A DNA stretch of 5,060 nt from JBBSGC01 sp038254525. Lineage in GTDB: Bacteria; Actinomycetota; Actinomycetes; Propionibacteriales; Nocardioidaceae. Location of the stretch: assembly GCA_038254525.1 (NCBI GenBank), contig JBBSGC010000123.1, positions 1 through 5,060 on the forward strand, written 5' to 3'. The position numbers and the translations under genes were made by a program. The notes under the pieces are model-generated. The model ran no database searches and had not been told where the DNA came from. It saw nothing but the letters and a program-made list of their open reading frames with translations. Position 1 is the stretch's first letter. Each line of letters begins with the position of its first letter. Shown in pieces: positions 1 to 5,060 of this stretch.

Positions 1-930
1 CGGACCCGGCGGCAGATCGGTGTCCTGGATCGCGACGTGACCGGACGTCCAGGTTTTCGGCGCATCGAGGTCGATGGTACGGATCGTACGAGCCGCCTTC
101 GGCTTGGAGACGTACGTCGGAAGCGTGACCGGGAGGGGATCCCACAGGGAGGCTCCGTCGCTTGTGGAGACGGGCACCGCTGCCGAGACCGTCTCGACAA
201 GATCGTCGTCGGTAAGGGCATCAGTGGGAGCGGTGCTGGAAGCGTTGGTCGCTGACTGTGCTTCCCGGGCGGCAAACGCCTCGGCCGACAACACGATGGT
301 CGGCTCGTCGTCAGGCTCATCACCCATCGGCGCATGCGGCACGCTCCCGTACGAGGAGTTGACGCGGCTGGCGCGCCGGGGCCGCTCGGCCGGTGGACGT
401 GCGGCCGTCGGCGCGCTGTCGCCGGCGCGGCGCCACGTCGCGTCGTCCTCTCCACGCACCTGGGCGCGGCACAGCGCGAGGAACCCCACCACCAGGGCCA
501 GCGCCACGACGAGCGCCTCCCAGGCGAGCACACCGGTGACGGTTAGTGCACCGACCACCACGGCGAGTCCGAAAAGAGTCAGCAGAGTACGTCGGCGCCG
601 CCGGGCCGCCACGCGGGCGGCCGCTCGGGTCGGCAGCGTCGCGGCGGCGTTGGGACCGGCCGGAGATGCCCGCCGGGTGAGCAACGCCGAGGAGGTGGCA
701 CCGGTTGGCCACAGCGACCGGCGGGCCGCGATTGTCGGCGCAGGCTCGTCAGTTGTTTCACCGGCCGCGCGCACCGGAGGAGCACGCCGGCCTAGCACCC
801 GCATCGTGCGGGAGAACGTGTCGATGGAGCGGCTGCGCACCGCCTCGTCATAGCGCCGGAGCGCCCACGGCACGAGAAACACCGCCCAGATGACGACCAC
901 GAGCGCGAAGATCAGTCCGGTGGTACCCAC
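1..930 (-). CDS. sepX: SepX/GlpR-like membrane cell-division protein, N-terminal 310 codons (3' end outside window)
   Basis: Read on the minus strand from GTG at 930, the frame stays open to position 1. Seen: a membrane segment at residues about 5-24 (GLIFALVVVIWAVFLVPWAL) followed by RRYDEAVRSR; a disordered Pro/Ala-rich linker; a basic stretch at 107-114; two further hydrophobic segments at about 115-134 and 137-155; an acidic low-complexity region; and at 263-294 a conserved-looking block (WDPLPVTLPTYVSKPKAA, then RTIDLDAPKTW). Positive charges after the first segment suggest that the linker and C-terminal part are cytoplasmic. From memory, this layout and block match the actinobacterial SepX (Streptomyces)/GlpR (Corynebacterium)/Rv0996 family. 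Family role: a divisome membrane protein; GlpR is the membrane receptor for Glp, the MoeA homologue encoded nearby here. GTG 930 is the only canonical start between the in-frame stop at 985-987 and the first membrane segment. No Shine-Dalgarno is visible. GC is slightly lower than in the other genes, and CTA, ACA, TCA and AAA codons occur. Confidence 0.82.
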   Translation of the reverse strand, partial: MGTTGLIFALVVVIWAVFLVPWALRRYDEAVRSRSIDTFSRTMRVLGRRAPPVRAAGETTDEPAPTIAARRSLWPTGATSSALLTRRASPAGPNAAATLPTRAAARVAARRRRRTLLTLFGLAVVVGALTVTGVLAWEALVVALALVVGFLALCRAQVRGEDDATWRRAGDSAPTAARPPAERPRRASRVNSSYGSVPHAPMGDEPDDEPTIVLSAEAFAAREAQSATNASSTAPTDALTDDDLVETVSAAVPVSTSDGASLWDPLPVTLPTYVSKPKAARTIRTIDLDAPKTWTSGHVAIQDTDLPPGP

Positions 931-936
931 ACCCGA

Positions 937-942
937 ACGGTA
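937..942 (-). promoter_or_regulatory. possible -10 element (TACCGT) for a leaderless sepX/glpR transcript
   Basis: On the minus strand TACCGT fits the actinobacterial -10 pattern TAnnnT. It ends exactly 6 bases before the GTG at 930, which would put transcription start on or next to the start codon. The lack of a Shine-Dalgarno sequence agrees with leaderless translation, which is common in Actinobacteria. No convincing -35 box lies 16-19 bases upstream. A six-base match in high-GC DNA is weak evidence, so this is a hypothesis. Confidence 0.3.
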
Positions 943-944
943 GG

Positions 945-981
945 CGGTGCGACATGCGGCGCACCGGCTTTCAGCGGTGTG
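945..981 (-). promoter_or_regulatory. dyad cluster CGGTGCG / CGCACCG / CGGTGTG upstream of sepX/glpR
   Basis: CGGTGCG at 945-951 and CGCACCG at 960-966 form a perfect 7-bp inverted repeat around an 8-base spacer. The CACCG part of the second arm (962-966) pairs again with CGGTG at 975-979, also across 8 bases. The outer arms are direct repeats 30 bp apart, matching at 6 of 7 bases. The cluster lies just upstream of the possible -10 element, where it could be an operator, or in a leader RNA two mutually exclusive hairpins. Short GC-rich dyads also arise by chance. Confidence 0.35.
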
Positions 982-1126
982 TCGTCAGGTGAGTTGTGTG
1001 GCAGGAGTGACGACCGACGTGGCCTCCTCGGCCGGAACCCGACGGCAGCGACGACGATCTGTCCGCGTCGTGCGGCGAAAGCGGTCTTGAGTGCGGCCGG
1101 CGTGCGGTTGGTCGCCTAGCAGCCGC

Positions 1127-1192
1127 CCGGCAGTCGGAAACTCACGGACCGGCAGTCGGAAACTCACGGACCGGCAGTCGGAAACTCACGGA
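1127..1192. repeat. three exact tandem copies of a 22-bp unit
   Basis: Copies lie at 1127-1148, 1149-1170 and 1171-1192. Each begins CCGGCAGTCGG on the plus strand and ends ACTCACGGA, and all three are identical. The right-hand copy covers the last codons and the stop of the acetyltransferase gene. On the minus strand each copy carries TGA (1186-1188, 1164-1166, 1142-1144). Because 22 is not a multiple of three, these stops fall in three different frames. The unit probably arose by local duplication of the gene's 3' end and may vary in copy number between strains. Confidence 0.97.
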
Positions 1193-1758
1193 TCGGCGAG
1201 GTAGCGGGTGAGGACGCCGCCGGCGACCTCGTCGGCGGTGAGCCCGAACAGCACATGGTCCCGCCAGGCCCCGTCGATGTGCAGGTAGCGGGGCGCCTCG
1301 CCCTCCCGGCGGAAGCCCAGCTTCTCGGCGACCCGCAGGCTGGCCTGGTTCTCCGGGCGCACGGCGATCTCCAGCCGGTGCAGCCGCAGCGCGGTGAAAC
1401 AGTGGTCGGCGACCAGCGCCACCGCGACCGGCGTCACGCCGCGGCCGGCCAGCGCCCGGTCGAGCCAGTAGCCCAGCTGCGCCCACCGGGCCGATCCCCA
1501 GGTGATCCCGGTGACGGTGACCTGTCCGACCAACCGGCCGTCGTAGGTGGTGACGAAGGGCAGCCCGGTTCCTCGGTGCGCTCCCCGGCGGGCCTCGCGC
1601 ACCATGCCGGCAAACGTCGACGACCCGAGCGCGCTCCCCGGCGGCAGGGTCGCCTCCCAGGGCCGCAGCCACTCGACGTTGCGCGCGCGGACGGTGCGCC
1701 AGGCGGAGCCGTCGCCGCGCCGGATCGGCCGGACACCGACCCGGCCGTGGCGCAGCAC
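1186..1758 (-). CDS. rimJ: RimJ-like GNAT N-acetyltransferase
   Basis: Predicted to move acetyl from acetyl-CoA to an amino group, in this family often a protein N-terminal alpha-amine. The true substrate cannot be read from the sequence. Numbered from GTG 1758 (190 residues): an N-terminal strand with RPIRRGD at 10-16, NVEWLRPWEAT at 27-37, GQVTVTGITWGSARWAQLGYW at 78-98 as core strands, LAGRGV at 103-108 as the acetyl-CoA pyrophosphate loop, and HRLEIAVRPENQASLRVAEKLGF around 127-149, the classic GNAT C-terminal motif. DGAWRDHVLFGL closes the fold. It follows the mog-like gene directly and ends inside the tandem repeat. The start is uncertain: GTG 1758 is the first canonical start, but a strong ribosome binding site at 1783-1789 points to initiation near 1776. 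RimJ of M. tuberculosis (Rv0995), recalled from memory, would also fit the longer form. The same family sits between moeA/glp and glpR in that species. Confidence 0.88.
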   Translation of the reverse strand: MLRHGRVGVRPIRRGDGSAWRTVRARNVEWLRPWEATLPPGSALGSSTFAGMVREARRGAHRGTGLPFVTTYDGRLVGQVTVTGITWGSARWAQLGYWLDRALAGRGVTPVAVALVADHCFTALRLHRLEIAVRPENQASLRVAEKLGFRREGEAPRYLHIDGAWRDHVLFGLTADEVAGGVLTRYLADP

Positions 1759-1775
1759 GACCGGCCAGGTGTCGA

Positions 1776-2312
1776 TCAGGCTCCTCCTTCCCGAAGGGCC
1801 GCTCCGGCTCCGTGGTCGCCGCCGCGCAGCTGGTCGACTGCATGCACAAGCAGGTCCTCGAGCACCGCGAGGCCGTCCTCGACCCCGCCACGCGAGCCCG
1901 GCAGGTTGACGACGAGGGTGCGCCCGGCGACGCCGGCCAAGCCTCGGGAGAGCAGCGCTGTCGGCACGCCGGCGGCGACCCCCGCGGCCCGGATGCCTTC
2001 GGCGATCCCCGGTACGTCGTAGTCGAGCACCGCCCGGGTCCGCTCCGGAGTCTCGTCGGTGGGGCTGATGCCGGTGCCCCCCGTGGTCAGCACCACGTCG
2101 ACGCTCTCAGCCACCGCCGAGCGGATCGCGTCCTCCAGGGGGGCCCCGTCGGGGACCACGACAGGACCGGTGACCACGAAGCCCCAGGCGGCGAGCCGGT
2201 CGGCGATCAGCGGTCCGCCGGTGTCGGCGTAGACCCCGGCCGCTGCCCGGTTGGAGGCCGTGACCACAACGGCCCGCAGGCCGCTGCGAGCTGGTTCCTG
2301 CTGCGCGTTCAT
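1776..2312 (-). CDS. mog: MogA/MoaB-type molybdopterin adenylyltransferase
   Basis: 178 residues in one MoCF-biosynthesis (MogA/MoaB/Cnx1G) domain. Seen: AVVVTASNRAAAG at 14-26, DTGGPLIADRL at 30-40, VPDG at 53-56, the hallmark LTTGGTGISPTDETPE at 75-90, and VVNLPGSRGGVEDGL at 134-148. Asp55 and Asp86 fall where the family carries its nucleotide and Mg-binding aspartates. Family role: MogA joins AMP to molybdopterin at the expense of ATP, making the adenylated form that MoeA uses. It is cytoplasmic, with no signal or membrane segment. The ATG lies three bases after the moaC stop (TGA-GCG-ATG), which indicates translational coupling, with a weak GGGTGA site. Paralogues called MoaB have nearly the same motifs, so the Mog/MoaB name is less certain than the family. 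The tail after about residue 160 is Gly/Ala-rich and probably flexible. Confidence 0.92.
   Translation of the reverse strand: MNAQQEPARSGLRAVVVTASNRAAAGVYADTGGPLIADRLAAWGFVVTGPVVVPDGAPLEDAIRSAVAESVDVVLTTGGTGISPTDETPERTRAVLDYDVPGIAEGIRAAGVAAGVPTALLSRGLAGVAGRTLVVNLPGSRGGVEDGLAVLEDLLVHAVDQLRGGDHGAGAALREGGA
1783..1789 (-). promoter_or_regulatory. strong Shine-Dalgarno (AAGGAGG) of the rimJ-like gene, 6 bases before an in-frame ATC
   Basis: AAGGAGG on the minus strand lies inside the 3' end of the mog-like gene. It is the best ribosome binding site I see in the window. After it comes AGCCTG and then, in the acetyltransferase frame, ATC at 1774-1776. CTG at 1777-1779 overlaps the preceding TGA in a CTGA arrangement. 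The first canonical start, GTG 1758, is 24 bases from the motif, which is too far for normal use. Confidence 0.75.
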
Positions 2313-2315
2313 CGC

Positions 2316-2816
2316 TCACCCGTTCTGCGTACGGGTCCAGTCGCCGCTGCGGCCACCAGACTTGGCGTCGACCCGTAGGTCGGTGATCACCGCCTGCTTG
2401 TCGACGGCCTTGATCATGTCGTAGAGCGCGAGCGCGGCGACGCTGACGGCGGTGAGCGCCTCCATCTCGACACCCGTGCGATCGGTCGTACGCACGGTCG
2501 CCTCGATGCCGACGGCGTCGTCGAGCAGGTGCAGGTCGACGGTGACACCGGAGATCGCCAACGGGTGGCACAGCGGCACCAGGTCGGGGGTCCGCTTGGC
2601 GGCCATGATCCCGGCGATGCGGGCCACCGCCAGCGCGTCTCCTTTGGGCACCTCGCCGGCGCGCAGCAGCGCCAGCGTCGATCGCGCCATGCGGACCACC
2701 CCGCTCGCGGTCGCGGTGCGTGCGGTCACCGCCTTGCCGCTGACGTCGACCATCCGCGCCGCACCGGAGGCGTCGACGTGGGTCAGCCCGTCGCCTTGCT
2801 CCGCCGGCGCCGACAT
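2316..2816 (-). CDS. moaC: cyclic pyranopterin monophosphate synthase MoaC
   Basis: With MoaA, MoaC converts GTP to cyclic pyranopterin monophosphate, the first step of molybdenum cofactor synthesis. MoaC rearranges the 3',8-cyclo-GTP made by MoaA. Length 166 residues, normal for the family. Seen: LTHVDASGAARMVDV at 11-25, KGDALAVARIAGIMAAKRT at 58-76, PLCHPL at 81-86, GVEMEALTAVS at 115-125, LYDMIKAVDK at 131-140 and KSGGRSGDW at 152-160. Lys58, Cys83/His84, Glu117/Glu119, Asp133 and Lys136 occupy positions matching the E. coli active-site residues Lys51, Cys76/His77, Glu112/Glu114, Asp128 and Lys131, as recalled from memory. All key residues are present, so the enzyme should work. ATG 2816 lies two bases after the moeA stop (TGA-GC-ATG), with no clear Shine-Dalgarno, so it probably depends on coupling to moeA. 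MoaA is not in this window. Confidence 0.96.
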   Translation of the reverse strand: MSAPAEQGDGLTHVDASGAARMVDVSGKAVTARTATASGVVRMARSTLALLRAGEVPKGDALAVARIAGIMAAKRTPDLVPLCHPLAISGVTVDLHLLDDAVGIEATVRTTDRTGVEMEALTAVSVAALALYDMIKAVDKQAVITDLRVDAKSGGRSGDWTRTQNG

Positions 2817-2818
2817 GC

Positions 2819-4057
2819 TCAGAAGTCGCGGTCGAGGACGAGGACGTTGCCGGTGTCACCGAGGCCGAGCGACGTCTCGTCCTCGGGCACCAACAGCAGC
2901 GAGTTGGCGTGGGCGAGGTCGCCGATCAGGTGCGAGCCCTGGGCGCCCACCGGGGTGACGGTGGCTCCGCGCGGCGTCACCTTGAACTCGGCTCGGACGT
3001 ACTGCCGGCGGCCCGGCGCAGTGGCCAGGTCCTGGGTGAGCATCGCCTGCACGAGCGGGCGCCGGTAGGGCAGCCGACCCATCATCCGGCGCAGCGCCGG
3101 CAGCACGAACACCTCGAACGAGACGAACGCGGACACCGGGTTGCCAGGCAGCGTGAAGATGGGCGTGCGGTCCTCGCCGACGTGGCCCAACCCCTGCGGC
3201 TTGCCCGGCTGCATCGCCACCTCGCAGAACTCCACGGTGCCCAGACGTCCGAGCACGTCCTTGACCACGTCGTAGTCGCCCTTGCTCACCCCGCCGCTGG
3301 TGACGACCACGTCGGCACGCACCAGCTGGTCGGACAGCGCGTCGGTGAACGCCTGCGGATCATCGGAGACCAGGCCGACCCGGTAGGCGATCGCGCCGGA
3401 AGCCTTGACTGCCGCGGCGAGCATGTAGCTGTTGCTGTCGTAGATCGAGTCGAACCCGAGGGCGCCGCCGGGATCCCGCAGCTCGCTGCCCGTGGACAGC
3501 ACCACCACCCGGGGTCGAGGCCGCGCACGGACCTGCGGGCGCCCGACCGACGCGAGCAGCCCGACCTGCCGGGCTCCGATGACGGCTCCCTGGGCCAGCA
3601 CGAGCTCGCCCTCCTTGACGTCCTCGCCGACCGCGCGGACGTGTTCCTGCGCTTCGGGGCAGCGGGTGATCTGCACCTGGGCACGCCCCTGGTTGGTCCA
3701 CTCCACCGGTACGACGGCGTCGGCGCCGCTGGGCATCGGCGCACCGGTCATGATCCGCAGGCAGGTCCCCGGCGCCATCGCGTACGGCTTGGCGGACCCG
3801 GCCGCGGACTCCCCCACCACCGGCAGGTGGATGGGCCGCTGCTCGCTGGCGCCCGCCACGTCCTCCCGGCGGACCGCGTAGCCGTCCATGGCCGAGTTGG
3901 AGAACCTCGGCAGGTCGATGGCCGAGATCACGTCCTCGCAAACCGGCAGCCCGATCGCGTCCAGCAGCGGCTGGTCGTAGGGCGCCAGCGGCGTCACCGC
4001 ATCGAGGACGTGCCTCAGGTGCTCGTCGACCGACCGCAGAGCGGGAGGCGCAGCCAT
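2819..4057 (-). CDS. moeA: molybdopterin molybdotransferase MoeA (gephyrin-like, Glp)
   Basis: Inserts molybdate into adenylated molybdopterin to give active molybdenum cofactor. 412 residues from ATG 4057, usual for MoeA. Domains in order: the MoeA N-terminal region (about 8-175) with AIDLPRFSNSAMDGYAV at 46-62 and RIMTGAPMPSGADAVVPVEW at 101-120; the MoCF-biosynthesis domain (about 180-325) with VVVLSTGSEL, DSNSYML, TSGGVSKGDYD at 253-263, MQPGKPQG and LPGNPVSAFVSFEVFVLPALR; and the C-terminal beta domain (about 333-410). Asp58 and Asp261 sit in the catalytic and Mg-binding loops. ATG 4057 is chosen because the protein then begins as typical homologues do (ALRSVDEHL); longer frames run into the upstream gene. 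It lies 10 bases after that gene's TAG, with only a weak AGGG site. Position beside rimJ and sepX/glpR matches corynebacterial Glp, which also binds FtsZ, so a second role in division is plausible but not shown by the sequence. Confidence 0.96.
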   Translation of the reverse strand: MAAPPALRSVDEHLRHVLDAVTPLAPYDQPLLDAIGLPVCEDVISAIDLPRFSNSAMDGYAVRREDVAGASEQRPIHLPVVGESAAGSAKPYAMAPGTCLRIMTGAPMPSGADAVVPVEWTNQGRAQVQITRCPEAQEHVRAVGEDVKEGELVLAQGAVIGARQVGLLASVGRPQVRARPRPRVVVLSTGSELRDPGGALGFDSIYDSNSYMLAAAVKASGAIAYRVGLVSDDPQAFTDALSDQLVRADVVVTSGGVSKGDYDVVKDVLGRLGTVEFCEVAMQPGKPQGLGHVGEDRTPIFTLPGNPVSAFVSFEVFVLPALRRMMGRLPYRRPLVQAMLTQDLATAPGRRQYVRAEFKVTPRGATVTPVGAQGSHLIGDLAHANSLLLVPEDETSLGLGDTGNVLVLDRDF

Positions 4058-4067
4058 GCCAGGAACC

Positions 4068-5060
4068 CTAGTCGCGCGAGCTGCCGCTGACCGGACCGAC
4101 GTCACCACCCAGCGTCGACCCGTCGGCCACCCGGGCACCGGCCCCCTCGTCGGCCAGCTCGACGTCACCGACGACAGTGACGCAGGCGCCGAAGGTCCAG
4201 TCGCCGGCGACGCTCAGCGAGCGCGCTCGACGCAGCGAGGGCGCGCCCTGCGGGAACCGCGCGTCGAAGCCGGCGATGGTCTTGTAGTGAGCCGGGTCGA
4301 GGACGATCTGCGGTGGCTGCTCGACCCGCAGCGCTACCCGGTGGTCGTCGGTCAGCCCGTAGACATCCGAGCGCAGCAACAGCAGGTCGTTGGTGCTCTT
4401 GACGGGCAGGAACCTGCTCCGCGGGACCTCGAGCGCCTGTGCACCCTCGAACACCTCGATCGCGGCGCCCATCGCGGTCTCGATCTGCACCACCTCGGGG
4501 CTGTCCGGGTCGGCCGGGTCGACGGTCTTGACGTTTCGGATCAGCGGCAGGCCGAGCACGCCCGACCGCTCCTGCAATGCCGAGCGCAGCGCCCGCAGGT
4601 CGAACCACAGGTTGTTGGTGTGGAAGTACGCGTGGCGCCGCTGGCTGGCGAACGCGTCCAGGTCGGCCGGCGAGGTCTGCGCGGTCTCTCGCAGGATCAG
4701 CCGCCCGTCGCCACGGCGCACCGCGAGGTGGCCGCCCTTGCGGTCCGCCGGCGTGCGTACACACACCTCGGCGGCGTAGGGCGCGCCGGTGCGGGCGAAC
4801 CACCCGACCAGCGTCGGGTCGGGCGCGGCGCCGAGGTTGTCGGAGTTGGACACGCTCGCGTAGCGGTAGCCGGCCCCCAGCAGCGCGTCGAGGACCCCGG
4901 AGACCTCGAGTGCTGTGTAGAGGTCGCCGTGGCCGGGCGGGCACCACTGGAGGCTCGGGTCCGCCGGCCACTGCACCGGCGTCAGGTCGTCGGTCCGCAG
5001 CTTCGGCTCGAAGTTCTGGCGGAAGTCCAGCGGCAGGTCGTCGACGGCCAGATCGGGATA
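4068..5060 (-). CDS. UTP-glucose-1-phosphate uridylyltransferase, eukaryotic (UDPGP) type; C-terminal 330 codons, 5' end outside window
   Basis: Makes UDP-glucose from UTP and glucose-1-phosphate, a precursor of cell-wall and storage glycans. The frame is open from the right edge to TAG at 4068-4070. Numbering from the edge: LQWCPPGHGDLYTAL at 37-51, SVSNSDNLGA at 69-78, RKGGHL at 107-112, HTNNLWFDL at 147-155, QIETAMGAAIEVFEG at 192-206 and SRFLPVKSTNDLLLLRSD at 215-232. These are signatures of the UDPGP family (PF01704), not of the roughly 300-residue bacterial GalU type. Residues about 281-320 (VAGDWTFGACVTVVGDVEL) look like the short C-terminal beta-helix of that family. Family proteins are about 450-500 residues, so some 120-150 N-terminal residues with the Gly-rich nucleotide loop lie outside. 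The GTG at 4976 is an internal codon, not the start. The gene appears to lead the operon with moeA 10 bases behind. No galU symbol is given because the protein is not GalU-related. Confidence 0.92.
   Translation of the reverse strand, partial: YPDLAVDDLPLDFRQNFEPKLRTDDLTPVQWPADPSLQWCPPGHGDLYTALEVSGVLDALLGAGYRYASVSNSDNLGAAPDPTLVGWFARTGAPYAAEVCVRTPADRKGGHLAVRRGDGRLILRETAQTSPADLDAFASQRRHAYFHTNNLWFDLRALRSALQERSGVLGLPLIRNVKTVDPADPDSPEVVQIETAMGAAIEVFEGAQALEVPRSRFLPVKSTNDLLLLRSDVYGLTDDHRVALRVEQPPQIVLDPAHYKTIAGFDARFPQGAPSLRRARSLSVAGDWTFGACVTVVGDVELADEGAGARVADGSTLGGDVGPVSGSSRD

Larger units (their letters stand above)
931..1126. other. intergenic region between the rimJ-like gene and sepX/glpR
   Basis: Together with the repeat array this is the only sizeable gap in the window. 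It has no recognisable gene: the 60-codon minus-strand frame at 985-1167 starts inside the repeats and resembles no family I know. I see no tRNA-like cloverleaf and no hairpin followed by a T-run. Weak stem candidates are GGCG/CGCC at 1099-1116 and GGCC/GGCC at 1021-1033. The gap suggests that sepX/glpR can be transcribed separately from the upstream five genes. Confidence 0.6.

Noticed and set aside
74..853. A 259-codon plus-strand frame opposite sepX/glpR
   Set aside because: It is low-complexity Ser/Ala/Arg sequence with no membrane or domain signal, whereas the opposite strand gives a clear membrane protein.
1093..1126. A possible terminator hairpin after rimJ (GCGGC ... GCCGC)
   Set aside because: The arms are five bases with a 24-base spacer and no T-run follows, so it does not support an intrinsic terminator call.
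985..1167. A 60-codon minus-strand frame between rimJ and sepX
   Set aside because: It begins within the tandem repeats at a GTG made by the repeat unit, has no Shine-Dalgarno site, and encodes an Arg-rich sequence with no recognisable features.
1127..1192. CRISPR array
   Set aside because: The 22-bp copies abut with no spacers between them and there are no cas genes. It is a plain tandem repeat.
1142..1891. A 249-codon minus-strand frame across the mog/rimJ junction
   Set aside because: It is an out-of-frame, Arg/Pro/Ala-rich shadow of the acetyltransferase gene. The GNAT motifs are all in the frame ending at 1186.
2909..4090. A 393-codon plus-strand open frame opposite moeA
   Set aside because: It is rich in His, Arg and Gln with no domain I recognise, and it mirrors moeA, whose motifs are complete. 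Long antisense frames are normal in high-GC genes.
4058..4168. An N-terminal extension of MoeA starting at 4168
   Set aside because: The extra 37 residues overlap the UGPase coding sequence and are not MoeA-like. ATG 4057 gives the usual N-terminus.

Overview
The window is high-GC DNA, roughly 66-72% in the rows I counted. Tightly packed genes on one strand, GTG starts and the gene families present indicate an actinobacterium. I cannot name a genus. Every gene I can support lies on the minus strand, so transcription runs from position 5060 towards 1.

In transcription order the window holds: (i) the C-terminal 330 codons of a eukaryotic-type UTP-glucose-1-phosphate uridylyltransferase (4068-5060, entering from the right edge); (ii) moeA/glp, a gephyrin-like molybdopterin molybdotransferase (2819-4057); (iii) moaC, cyclic pyranopterin monophosphate synthase (2316-2816); (iv) a MogA/MoaB-type molybdopterin adenylyltransferase (1776-2312); (v) a RimJ-like GNAT acetyltransferase (1186 to about 1758 or 1776). 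These five are separated by 10, 2 and 3 bases and then by a near-overlap, so they look like one operon. A 255-base gap follows (931-1185), holding three exact tandem copies of a 22-bp unit and a dyad next to a possible promoter. Last comes (vi) the N-terminal 310 codons of a membrane protein recognisable as the SepX/GlpR cell-division protein (1-930). It runs off the left edge and has no complete ORF in the window, so it is easily missed.

The genes join two themes. MoaC, Mog and MoeA are three steps of molybdenum cofactor synthesis: cPMP formation, adenylylation of molybdopterin, and molybdate insertion. MoaA, MoaD and MoaE are not here. The order galU-moeA(glp)-rimJ-glpR also matches, from memory, Rv0993-Rv0996 of Mycobacterium tuberculosis. 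In Corynebacterium the MoeA homologue Glp bridges FtsZ and the membrane receptor GlpR, and in Streptomyces the GlpR homologue SepX stabilises the divisome. The MoeA here may therefore serve both cofactor synthesis and cell division.

I see no mobile element, CRISPR array, tRNA or rRNA. The less ordinary points are the apparent non-canonical start of the acetyltransferase, a repeat array that places stop codons in all three frames after it, a possible leaderless start for sepX/glpR with a dyad just upstream, and a eukaryotic-type UGPase in the place where relatives carry bacterial GalU.
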